Positions 1-5,359 of a stretch of DNA of 6,294 bases are shown in pieces. The DNA is from Pseudomonadota bacterium (GTDB taxonomy: Bacteria > Pseudomonadota > Alphaproteobacteria > Rhizobiales > Aestuariivirgaceae): NCBI GenBank assembly GCA_016522385.1, contig JAEKFU010000330.1, forward strand, positions 1 through 6,294, written 5' to 3'. Made by a program: the position numbers and the translations under genes. A model generated the notes under the pieces. It was not told the origin of the DNA. It made no database searches and saw only the letters and a list, made by a program, of their open reading frames with translations. Position 1 is the stretch's first letter, and each line of letters begins with the position of its first letter.

Positions 1-2
1 TC

Positions 3-62
3 TCCAGCTTCATGGAACTTGCGACCAGCTATGTTCCAGCCGCTCTGCGGGGCGCCACGTAA
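3..62 (+). CDS. Possible C-terminal tail of an upstream gene (partial)
   Basis: The frame starting at base 3 is open from the window edge to a TAA at 60-62 and reads SSFMELATSYVPAALRGAT. Third codon positions are mostly G or C, as in the real genes here, which favours this frame over the other two. The tail is too short to assign to a family, and an open stretch of 19 codons can arise by chance. If real, the upstream gene ends about 170 bases before the flavin monooxygenase gene and is read in the same direction. Confidence 0.25.
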   Translation, partial: SSFMELATSYVPAALRGAT

Positions 63-101
63 GAACGCCAGCGTACAACGGGCGTATCGGTTCAAATTCG
101 T

Positions 102-153
102 TGATTTTGAAAATCCAACGCAAAAGATCGAAAATTAATAATTTTCAAAATCA
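102..153. promoter_or_regulatory. Nested AT-rich palindromes, candidate operator region
   Basis: A perfect 13-base inverted repeat pairs TGATTTTGAAAAT (102-114) with ATTTTCAAAATCA (141-153). The left arm lies in a palindrome of its own, GATTTT-G-AAAATC (103-115). The right arm contains ATTTT-C-AAAAT (141-151). A third palindrome, GAAAATT-AAT-AATTTTC, spans 130-146. The two similar 13-mers are centred at 109 and 146, 37 bases apart, about three and a half helical turns. The block is far more AT-rich than its surroundings and sits upstream of the first gene. Paired operator half-sites for a dimeric or tetrameric regulator, perhaps the LysR protein encoded downstream, are the natural reading, but the binding protein is inferred. 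Confidence 0.5.
107..135 (+). promoter_or_regulatory. Candidate sigma-70-type promoter of the monooxygenase-ridA operon
   Basis: TTGAAA at 107-112 (five of six to the -35 consensus) is followed after 17 bases by GAAAAT at 130-135 (four of six to the -10 consensus). Both elements fall inside the palindromes at 103-115 and 130-146, so a protein bound there would compete with RNA polymerase. The call rests only on consensus match and position. The AT-rich block could produce such a match by chance. Confidence 0.35.
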
Positions 154-188
154 GGCTGCGCGCGCAAGATAACCCATGAGATCGCGCC

Positions 189-205
189 CGCCCCGCCTCG
201 GGGCG
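189..205 (+). other. GC-rich hairpin in the leader of the monooxygenase gene
   Basis: CGCCCCG (189-195) and CGGGGCG (199-205) form a perfect 7-base-pair stem with a 3-base loop, CCT. It ends 12 bases before the AAGGAG ribosome binding site. No run of T follows, so it is unlikely to act as an intrinsic terminator. It may stabilise the 5' end of the mRNA or influence ribosome access, but the sequence does not show a role. Confidence 0.4.
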
Positions 206-234
206 ACTGCCGCAACTAAGGAGATGATGGGACG

Positions 235-351
235 ATGATCCGTACCGACGAACATTACAAGGATTCCATCCGCGATGGCCGCGAAGTCCATGTCAATGAC
301 GAGCGTGTCAAGGACGTTGCTGCGCATCCGCAGTTCAATCCGCTCCTCGAT
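235..351 (+). other. HpaB-type hydroxylase N-terminal fragment fused to the monooxygenase
   Basis: Residues 1-39 contain Y8, S11, DGRE (14-17), ERVKDV (23-28), HP (31-32) and F34 in the order and spacing of the first conserved block of 4-hydroxyphenylacetate 3-hydroxylases. From memory, E. coli HpaB has YLKSLQDGREIYIYGERVK followed by DVTTHPAF. The similarity stops near residue 39, where HpaB proteins would continue with a helix containing a conserved LYD, and none of the later HpaB domains follow. Several usually conserved positions differ: G to D before ERV, TT to AA and A to Q around HP. Residues 40-62 resemble neither family and may be a former 5' untranslated stretch now read through. 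The piece cannot carry hydroxylase activity. It is best read as the 5' remnant of a deleted hpaB-like gene. Confidence 0.7.
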
Positions 352-1716
352 GAAGCTCCCTGCCCATCGATAGCAAACTTCGACGCACCTAAGTTCGTTG
401 CATCCGCGCAACATGTTGGAATGCCAGAAAAGGATCCAGAAGTGTCAATTGAAAAAGTAGACGCGCTTGTTGTTGGCGGCGGCCAAGCCGGCCTGGCCAT
501 GAGCGAGCACCTGAGCAAAAACGACGTGCCTCACCTCGTTCTGGAACGGGATCGAATTGCCGAACGCTGGCGCACGGGAAGGTGGGACTCTTTGGTGGCC
601 AATGGTCCGGCCTGGCATGATCGTTTTCCAGGCATGGAGTTTTCCGATATCGATCCTGATGCCTTTGCCCCCAAGGAGAAGGTCGCAGACTATTTTGTCG
701 CCTACGCAGAAAAGATCGCTGCCCCCATCCGCTGTGGCGTGGAGGTAAAGGATGTGCAAAGGAACATTGGCCGACCCGGCTTCCGTGTCGAAACGTCGGA
801 GGGCGTGATCGAAGCCGACAACGTGGTTGCTGCCACCGGACCTTTCCAATGCCCTGTCATACCACCCGTTGTTCCTGAGGATGCAGGGGTCATACAGATG
901 CATTCCAGCGACTACCGCAACCCCGGCCAGTTGCCCGAGGGTGCTGTGCTGGTGGTTGGAGCTGGATCTTCGGGGGCGCAGATCGCTGACGAACTGTCGC
1001 GTTCGGGAAAGCGTGTTTACCTCTCTGTCGGCCCGCACGACCGCCCTCCCCGCAGCTATCGCGGGCGTGACTTCGTCTGGTGGCTGGGGGTCCTTGGCAA
1101 GTGGGATGCCGAAGCCCTGGAGCCAGGTACGGAACATGTCACGATTTCGGTGAGCGGTGCCTATGGCGGCAACACGGTCGACTTCCGGCGTCTTGCTGCA
1201 CAGGGTATGACGCTCGTAGGTCTGACGAAATCGTTCAAAGACGGTGTGCTGAGCTTCGCGCCGGACCTTGCGGACAATCTTGCGCTAGGGGATGCCAACT
1301 ATCTGTCGGTTTTGGACGAAGCCGACGCTTATGTTGCCCGCAATTGTCTCGACCTTCCCGAGGAGCCTGAAGCCCGCAACATCGATCCGGATCCGGACTG
1401 CGTGACCGATCCCATTCTCGAATTGAATCTGGTGGAGGCTGGAATAACCTCAATCGTCTGGGCAACAGGCTTTGCTGTCGATTACAGCTGGTTGAAGGTT
1501 GACGCGTTCGACGAAGACGGCAAGCCAAAGCATCAGCGCGGTGTTTCGGCCGAGCCTGGCATCTATTTCCTGGGATTGCCATGGCAGTCGCGTCGGGCGT
1601 CCTCCTTCATTTGGGGCGTCTGGCACGACGCCAAGCATCTGGCGGACCATATTTCCACGCAACGCAAGTATCTGGAGTACCGTAGTCCCGCGGAACGCAA
1701 GGCTGATGGCTCATAA
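235..1716 (+). CDS. FAD/NAD(P)H-dependent monooxygenase (YUCCA/CzcO-like) with an HpaB-like N-terminal extension
   Basis: A 493-residue cytoplasmic flavoprotein expected to use NADPH and O2 to oxygenate a small substrate; the substrate is unknown. Seen: an FAD-binding dinucleotide fold with GGGQAG at residues 81-86 and the acidic strand end LVLER (101-105); a conserved RW...W segment (111-117); AATG at 199-202; HSSDY at 223-227, matching the H-x3-Y end of the flavin monooxygenase fingerprint although its F-x-G part is not intact; a second, NAD(P)-binding motif GAGSSG (242-247); and VWATGF (408-413) near the C-terminus. These are typical of the Pyr_redox_3/FMO group. ATG 235 is chosen because AAGGAG at 218-223 lies 11 bases upstream. 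Residues 1-39 resemble HpaB hydroxylases instead, and a normal-length protein of about 431 residues could start at Met63 (base 421), which has only a weak ribosome site. The stop is 14 bases before ridA, so the two are probably cotranscribed. Baeyer-Villiger or N-oxidising activity is equally possible. Confidence 0.93.
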   Translation: MIRTDEHYKDSIRDGREVHVNDERVKDVAAHPQFNPLLDEAPCPSIANFDAPKFVASAQHVGMPEKDPEVSIEKVDALVVGGGQAGLAMSEHLSKNDVPHLVLERDRIAERWRTGRWDSLVANGPAWHDRFPGMEFSDIDPDAFAPKEKVADYFVAYAEKIAAPIRCGVEVKDVQRNIGRPGFRVETSEGVIEADNVVAATGPFQCPVIPPVVPEDAGVIQMHSSDYRNPGQLPEGAVLVVGAGSSGAQIADELSRSGKRVYLSVGPHDRPPRSYRGRDFVWWLGVLGKWDAEALEPGTEHVTISVSGAYGGNTVDFRRLAAQGMTLVGLTKSFKDGVLSFAPDLADNLALGDANYLSVLDEADAYVARNCLDLPEEPEARNIDPDPDCVTDPILELNLVEAGITSIVWATGFAVDYSWLKVDAFDEDGKPKHQRGVSAEPGIYFLGLPWQSRRASSFIWGVWHDAKHLADHISTQRKYLEYRSPAERKADGS

Positions 1717-1720
1717 TGAC

Positions 1721-1724
1721 GGAG
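1721..1724 (+). promoter_or_regulatory. Ribosome binding site that decides the ridA start
   Basis: GGAG sits 6 bases before ATG 1731. The ATG at 1716, which overlaps the upstream stop codon in TAATGA, would place this GGAG inside the coding region and has no comparable site of its own. The later ATG also gives an N-terminus, MAHTRIRKF, of the usual RidA length. Confidence 0.6.
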
Positions 1725-1730
1725 CGTAAG

Positions 1731-2144
1731 ATGGCCCATACCCGCATTCGCAAGTTCAACACCAAAGAAACCTACCCGGAACAGAGTCTCGACAATGACC
1801 TCTGCCAGGCGGTCGTTGCCGGCAACACGATCTATCTGCGCGGGCAGTGCCCACAGGAACTCGACGGGGGCAAGAACATCGACAGCCACGATCCGGTCGA
1901 GCAGACGCACAAGGTGATGCAGAACATCAAGCAGCTCATCGAAGAGTGCGGCGGCAAGATGGAGCATCTTGTGAAGGTGGTGGTCTACATCACCGATGTC
2001 CGTCACCGCGAGGCGATCTATCGCACGATGGGTGAGTACATCAGGGGCGTGCACCCGGTATCGACCGGACTTGTGGTGCCGGCGCTTGCACGACCTGAAT
2101 GGCTGGTGGAGATCGACGGTACAGCCGTCATTCCAGAAGATTGA
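1731..2144 (+). CDS. RidA (YjgF/YER057c/UK114) family enamine/imine deaminase
   Basis: A 137-residue cytoplasmic protein of the RidA superfamily. Members are homotrimers that hydrolyse reactive enamine or imine intermediates to ketones and ammonia. The C-terminal signature reads PALARPEWLVEID; its arginine (residue 121 from this start) aligns with Arg105 of E. coli RidA, which binds the substrate carboxylate, and the glutamate at 127 fits the V/I-E-I/M end of the signature. The upstream core AVVAGNTIYLRGQ and the helix QTHKVMQNIKQLIEECGG also match the family, so the active site looks intact. An upstream in-frame ATG at 1716 would add five residues, but GGAG at 1721-1724 favours 1731. Lying directly after a flavin monooxygenase, it may clear an imine released by amine oxidation. 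It probably belongs to an Rid subfamily other than archetypal RidA, but the subgroup cannot be fixed by eye. Confidence 0.92.
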   Translation: MAHTRIRKFNTKETYPEQSLDNDLCQAVVAGNTIYLRGQCPQELDGGKNIDSHDPVEQTHKVMQNIKQLIEECGGKMEHLVKVVVYITDVRHREAIYRTMGEYIRGVHPVSTGLVVPALARPEWLVEIDGTAVIPED

Positions 2145-2149
2145 TCAAC

Positions 2150-2155
2150 AAGGAG
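2150..2155 (+). promoter_or_regulatory. AAGGAG ribosome binding site with no well-placed start codon
   Basis: A consensus AAGGAG begins 5 bases after the ridA stop. The first downstream in-frame start of the LysR frame, ATG 2170, lies 14 bases away, longer than usual. Either it serves an extended LysR start at 2170, or it is the leftover site of a gene that once followed ridA. Confidence 0.4.
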
Positions 2156-2226
2156 ATCGCCCGGCCGAAATGATTTCTCCAACCACGGCATCAATCCAGG
2201 ACCACCTCGCTGACCTGGAACATAGT

Positions 2227-2254
2227 CGGCGCCTGCGGTTCCCTGAAGGCGCCG
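2227..2254 (+). other. Stable hairpin upstream of the conserved LysR start
   Basis: CGGCGCCT (2227-2234) pairs perfectly with AGGCGCCG (2247-2254) around a 12-base loop. A wobble pair (2226/2255) and a G-C pair (2225/2256) can lengthen the stem to 10. It ends about 20 bases before ATG 2275 and has no T-run, so it is not a normal intrinsic terminator. If translation begins at 2275, it is a leader structure that could limit read-through or translation. If it begins at 2170, it lies within coding sequence. Confidence 0.4.
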
Positions 2255-2274
2255 GCAATGATAGCGTTTCCGTC

Positions 2275-3198
2275 ATGCGCTTTACGCTGAAACATCTGGA
2301 GTATTTTGTTGCCGCGGCGGAATCGGGAAGCATCAAGCTGGCATCTGAACGGATCAACATATCGCAACCGTCGATTTCCTCAGCGATCTCGCATCTGGAA
2401 AAAGAGCTGAACCTGCAGCTGTTCGTTCGCCACCACGCGCAGGGCGTTGCGTTGACCCGGTCAGGCAAACGGATGATGCGCGAAGCGAAACTGCTGCTGC
2501 GCCAGGCCGAGGGCCTTTACAATGTGGCCGGTGAACTGCGGGATGAGGTGCGGGGCCGGCTGTCGATCGGCTGCATGGTCACGCTGGCACCCATGATCAT
2601 TCCCGAACTTGGGCATTCGTTCACAAAAGCCCATCCAGATGTCGAGCTGGCATTGTCGGAAGGAAGCCACGAGCAACTTCTCACCAGTTTGCGCGAAGTG
2701 GAAATCGATGCCGCAATCTCCTACGATCTCGAGTTCCCGGACGACGTTACCTTTGAGCCTCTGGCCAGCCTGCCGCCCCAGGTCCTTCTGGCGGCTGATC
2801 ATCCTCTGGCCGGGAGAAATCAGATCAGCCTGGAAGATCTGGAACACGAACCGATGATCCTGCTCGATCTCCCCTACAGCCGGCAGTACTTTTTCTCGTT
2901 GTTTCAGGGTTGCGACATAACGCCAAACGTTTATGCGCATTCGGGCAATCAGGAAGTGGTCCGCACGATGGTCGCCAATGGCTATGGCTTTACGATTGCC
3001 AATGTGCGGCCGAAAAACCTCACTGCATTGGATGGTCGCCAGCTGACGTCTGTCAGGCTGGCTGGTGAGCACCAGCCGATGACCATCGGCGTTGCCACCC
3101 TTTCGCAAGAGTTCAAACCCCGTCTGCAGGAGGCATTTGAGCAGCACTGCCGGGAAACGATTTCAAAGGACCATATTCCGGGGATGGCTTCCATGTGA
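2275..3198 (+). CDS. LysR-type transcriptional regulator
   Basis: A 307-residue DNA-binding regulator. Residues 4-62 form the winged helix-turn-helix typical of the family: LKHLEYFVAAAESGSIKLAS, then ISQPSISSAISHLEKELNLQLF with the recognition helix, and ALTRSG closing the wing. A linker helix (about 65-92) leads to a two-lobed effector-binding domain from about residue 95 (GRLSIGC) to the end, including the typical lines DAAISYDL and MVANGYGFTIANVRP. Family length is usually 290-330, so it is complete. Start: MRFTLKHLEYF fits the usual LysR N-terminus, but ATG 2275 has no clear ribosome site. An in-frame ATG at 2170, 14 bases after AAGGAG, would give 342 residues with an atypical 35-residue leader peptide. 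It lies between the oxygenase-ridA pair and the importer operon and is read in the same direction, so it plausibly controls one or both. Its ligand is unknown. Confidence 0.93.
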   Translation: MRFTLKHLEYFVAAAESGSIKLASERINISQPSISSAISHLEKELNLQLFVRHHAQGVALTRSGKRMMREAKLLLRQAEGLYNVAGELRDEVRGRLSIGCMVTLAPMIIPELGHSFTKAHPDVELALSEGSHEQLLTSLREVEIDAAISYDLEFPDDVTFEPLASLPPQVLLAADHPLAGRNQISLEDLEHEPMILLDLPYSRQYFFSLFQGCDITPNVYAHSGNQEVVRTMVANGYGFTIANVRPKNLTALDGRQLTSVRLAGEHQPMTIGVATLSQEFKPRLQEAFEQHCRETISKDHIPGMASM

Positions 3199-3220
3199 GA
3201 ACTTTGAGACAAATCAGAGG

Positions 3221-3251
3221 TCGGAAAAAGAGGCTGGTTCGGAAAATCCGA
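3221..3251. repeat. Short direct repeat and small palindrome after the LysR gene
   Basis: TCGGAAAA occurs at 3221-3228 and again at 3239-3246. The second copy overlaps a 13-base palindrome, TCGGA-AAA-TCCGA (3239-3251). These lie in the intergenic region between the LysR gene and the importer operon. They could be binding half-sites. The stem is too short and lacks a T-run, so it does not look like a terminator. Confidence 0.3.
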
Positions 3252-3315
3252 TCTAATGAGTACACAATCAATATTTTACCGTAATAAGGGACTGGCCTAG
3301 GGTTTGTTGAATTGA

Positions 3316-3336
3316 ACAGAACAGAAAATGTTCTGT
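3316..3336. promoter_or_regulatory. Perfect palindrome before the importer operon, candidate operator or leader hairpin
   Basis: ACAGAACA (3316-3323) and TGTTCTGT (3329-3336) are exact reverse complements separated by GAAAA. The element ends 6 bases before the GGGGAGGA ribosome site of the ATPase gene. As DNA it has the size and symmetry of a repressor operator. As RNA it would form an 8-base-pair hairpin with a 5-base loop next to the ribosome site. The sequence alone does not choose between these. No convincing sigma-70 -35/-10 pair was found in the 158-base intergenic region (3199-3356). Confidence 0.5.
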
Positions 3337-3342
3337 GAAAGT

Positions 3343-3350
3343 GGGGAGGA
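3343..3350 (+). promoter_or_regulatory. Strong ribosome binding site for a GTG start
   Basis: GGGGAGGA lies 6 bases before GTG 3357. No in-frame ATG lies between this site and the conserved start of the ABC domain, so this site fixes the GTG as the start. Confidence 0.75.
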
Positions 3351-3356
3351 ACGCGC

Positions 3357-4454
3357 GTGGCGGACGATCACACAAACGCGCTTGAAGTGAGGAACGTCAT
3401 AAAGGTCTATGGCGGGCCCGCCCAAGGTGTCACGGCGCTGGACAACGTGTCACTGGACATCCGGCACAATGAGTTTTTCACCCTGCTCGGACCGTCCGGT
3501 TGCGGCAAGACCACTCTGTTGCGCCTGTTTGCAGGGTTTGAAGAAGTCACCGAAGGCGAGATCTACCTCTACGGCGAGGAGATCGAGGACCTGGCGCCAC
3601 ACGAGCGGCCGGTGAACACCGTGTTTCAGCACTATGCTCTGTTTCCCCACATGACCGTGCGCGACAATATCGCCTTCGGCCTGCGCAGACTGGGCAAGCC
3701 CGACAGTGAAATTGAAAAGACGGTGCGCGAGATGCTGGGCATGGTTCACATGGAAGACTTCGGTGACCGCAGGCCTACTCAAATGTCCGGTGGACAGATG
3801 CAAAGGGTCGCGCTTGCCCGCGCTCTGGCGCCGCACCCTAAAGTGCTGCTGCTCGATGAGCCGTTGTCTGCGCTTGATCTGAAGCTGCGCCAGGCCATGC
3901 GCGACGAGTTGCAGCGTCTGCAGCGTGAGACCGGTATCACGTTTGTATTCGTTACCCACGATCAGGACGAAGCCCTGTCGATGAGCGATCGCATTGCTGT
4001 CATGTCGAATGGAGAGGTCCAGCAGATCGGCGGACCGGTAGATATCTACAAGCGGCCGGCAAACCGGTTTGTTGCAGACTTCATCGGTGACACCAATCTG
4101 ATCGATGTCAGCGTCGGCGCCAGAACCCGCTCTTCAACCAAGTTCCGCACGAGTGGAGGCGTCGAACTGGCCATCAAGCAGACAACCGAGCATGCCGAAG
4201 GCACCGACCTGTCGCTCAATGTGCGTCCGGAAAACGTGCTCATCGCACCGGTCGGCAAAGGCAAGACCGACGGCACACTCGTGCACAAGACTTTCCTGGG
4301 CCGCACATCCATCTACACCGTGCAAATGAAGGATGGCACGGAGCTCAAGACGAGATACTCGAACCAGGAGGGCCGGCATCACCAGACGATCGATATCGGC
4401 GACAAGGTCGGCATCGACTTCGCCCCCAACTCAATTGCGGTACTTACGTCATGA
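3357..4454 (+). CDS. Polyamine-type ABC importer, ATP-binding subunit (PotA/PotG-like)
   Basis: A 365-residue ATPase on the cytoplasmic face of an importer, powering uptake of a putrescine/spermidine-like solute. All nucleotide-binding elements are present: Walker A GPSGCGKT (45-52), Q-loop glutamine 91 in VFQHYALFPHM, signature MSGGQMQR (143-150), Walker B VLLLDEP with Glu168, D-loop SALD (171-174) and switch His201. The signature has Met-143 and Met-148 where LSGGQQQR is usual; this is tolerable variation. Residues from about 240 to the end form the TOBE-type regulatory domain, including LNVRPENV. Length matches PotA/PotG (about 360-380). Translation starts at GTG behind a strong ribosome site. 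The last codons overlap the permease ATG by four bases, indicating an operon. Related CUT1 sugar and iron ATPases share the fold, but the permease sequences and the binding-protein start support a polyamine-type system. Confidence 0.95.
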   Translation: MADDHTNALEVRNVIKVYGGPAQGVTALDNVSLDIRHNEFFTLLGPSGCGKTTLLRLFAGFEEVTEGEIYLYGEEIEDLAPHERPVNTVFQHYALFPHMTVRDNIAFGLRRLGKPDSEIEKTVREMLGMVHMEDFGDRRPTQMSGGQMQRVALARALAPHPKVLLLDEPLSALDLKLRQAMRDELQRLQRETGITFVFVTHDQDEALSMSDRIAVMSNGEVQQIGGPVDIYKRPANRFVADFIGDTNLIDVSVGARTRSSTKFRTSGGVELAIKQTTEHAEGTDLSLNVRPENVLIAPVGKGKTDGTLVHKTFLGRTSIYTVQMKDGTELKTRYSNQEGRHHQTIDIGDKVGIDFAPNSIAVLTS

Positions 4455-5359
4455 GCACGGCATTCCAGAAGGACCCGCGCAGCCGTTGGCTGGCTCTCAG
4501 CCCGACCTATCTGGTCATCGCCATCTTCATGGCCATTCCGCTGTGCATCATGATCGTCATTTCGTTCCTGGAGCAGAATGTCTATGGCGGCGTGCATCCA
4601 AATTTCACCCTGGCTGCCTATCAGCAGATCCTGTTCGAGCGCGATTTCGACGACAATCTGGTGTTCGATCCGGCCTATCTGATCATCATCGGCCGTTCGC
4701 TGCTGCTGGCGCTTGTTGCAACGCTGATTACCATCGTGATCGGGTTTCCGGTTGCCTATTACATCGTACGCCAGCCGGAACGCCGGCGTAATCTGCTGAT
4801 TTTCCTGGTGACAATACCGTTCTGGACGAACCTGCTGATCCGGACTTTTGCCTGGCTGCTGATACTTGGGCGCGGCGGCATTCTGGATTCCCCGTTCAAA
4901 TGGGTCGGCCTGTTCGGACCGGATGATTCACTGGGACTTCTCTATACGCCTTTTGCAGTGGTGTTGGGGCTCACCTACACGTATCTGCCACTCATGGTGC
5001 TGCCGATCTATGCAAGTCTCGAAAAGCTTGATTTCAGGCTGGTCGAGGCTGCGGCCGATCTCTACTCGAACAAGTGGAGCGCCATTCGCTACGTCGTCGT
5101 ACCGTTGACTCTGCCGGGTATCGTTGCCGGCGCCATTCTGGTGTTTATTCCGTGTGTCGGCAACTTTGTGACCGTCGACCTGCTTGGCGGCGCCAAGAAC
5201 CTGATGCTGGGAAGCCTGGTGCAATTCCAGTTTGCCACCGCGCGCAACTGGCCATTCGGTTCTGCCGTTGCAGTGATCCTGCTGCTGTTCGTTGTTTCCA
5301 ACATGCTGTTCTATGCCCGCATCAACAAGGGCGGCTCGACCCAAGGACACGGATCATGA
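4451..5359 (+). CDS. Polyamine-type ABC importer, permease subunit (PotB/PotH-like)
   Basis: A 302-residue inner-membrane protein with about six hydrophobic segments, near residues 18-40, 76-104, 114-138, 163-187, 221-243 and 270-290. PotB-family marks include PFWTNLLIRTFAW (123-135), in the region preceding the fourth segment, and the cytoplasmic EAA loop EAAADLYSNKWSAIRYVVVP starting at Glu199 and ending in LPGI, which docks on the ATPase. The loop has Tyr where the family commonly has Gly after DL. The start ATG overlaps the ATPase stop (ATGA) and has no good ribosome site, so translation is probably coupled. The gene in turn overlaps the next permease by four bases. The two permeases should form the transmembrane heterodimer. 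Substrate specificity cannot be read from it. Confidence 0.94.
   Translation: MSTAFQKDPRSRWLALSPTYLVIAIFMAIPLCIMIVISFLEQNVYGGVHPNFTLAAYQQILFERDFDDNLVFDPAYLIIIGRSLLLALVATLITIVIGFPVAYYIVRQPERRRNLLIFLVTIPFWTNLLIRTFAWLLILGRGGILDSPFKWVGLFGPDDSLGLLYTPFAVVLGLTYTYLPLMVLPIYASLEKLDFRLVEAAADLYSNKWSAIRYVVVPLTLPGIVAGAILVFIPCVGNFVTVDLLGGAKNLMLGSLVQFQFATARNWPFGSAVAVILLLFVVSNMLFYARINKGGSTQGHGS

Noticed and set aside
445..1137. Long open frame on the - strand (230 codons) opposite the flavin monooxygenase
   Set aside because: It lies entirely across a gene with clear cofactor-binding motifs, has no recognisable domain, and is a usual by-product of GC-biased codons.
1996..2274. Upstream extension of the LysR frame into ridA
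   Set aside because: The open frame runs back into ridA in another reading frame. The part before 2170 overlaps ridA and has no family support.
2461..3147. Long open frame on the - strand (228 codons) opposite the LysR gene
   Set aside because: It is antisense to a well-supported regulator gene, with no family resemblance and no ribosome site of note.
3239..3251. Intrinsic terminator for the LysR gene
   Set aside because: The stem has only five pairs, the loop is 3 bases, and no T-run follows.
3293..3308. Sigma-54-like promoter TGGC...TTGT before the importer operon
   Set aside because: GG and the -12 G are correctly spaced by 10 bases, but the invariant -12 GC is GT and the rest of the -24 box does not match, so it is too weak to call.
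3314..3333. LexA-type SOS box in GAAC...GTTC before the importer operon
   Set aside because: Alphaproteobacterial LexA sites are direct repeats of GTTC with 7 bases between. Here the halves are inverted, and the gene set is not DNA repair.
5074..5355. Upstream extension of the second permease frame
   Set aside because: It overlaps the preceding permease gene in another frame. The ATGA overlap at 5356 with AAGGA upstream is the normal start.
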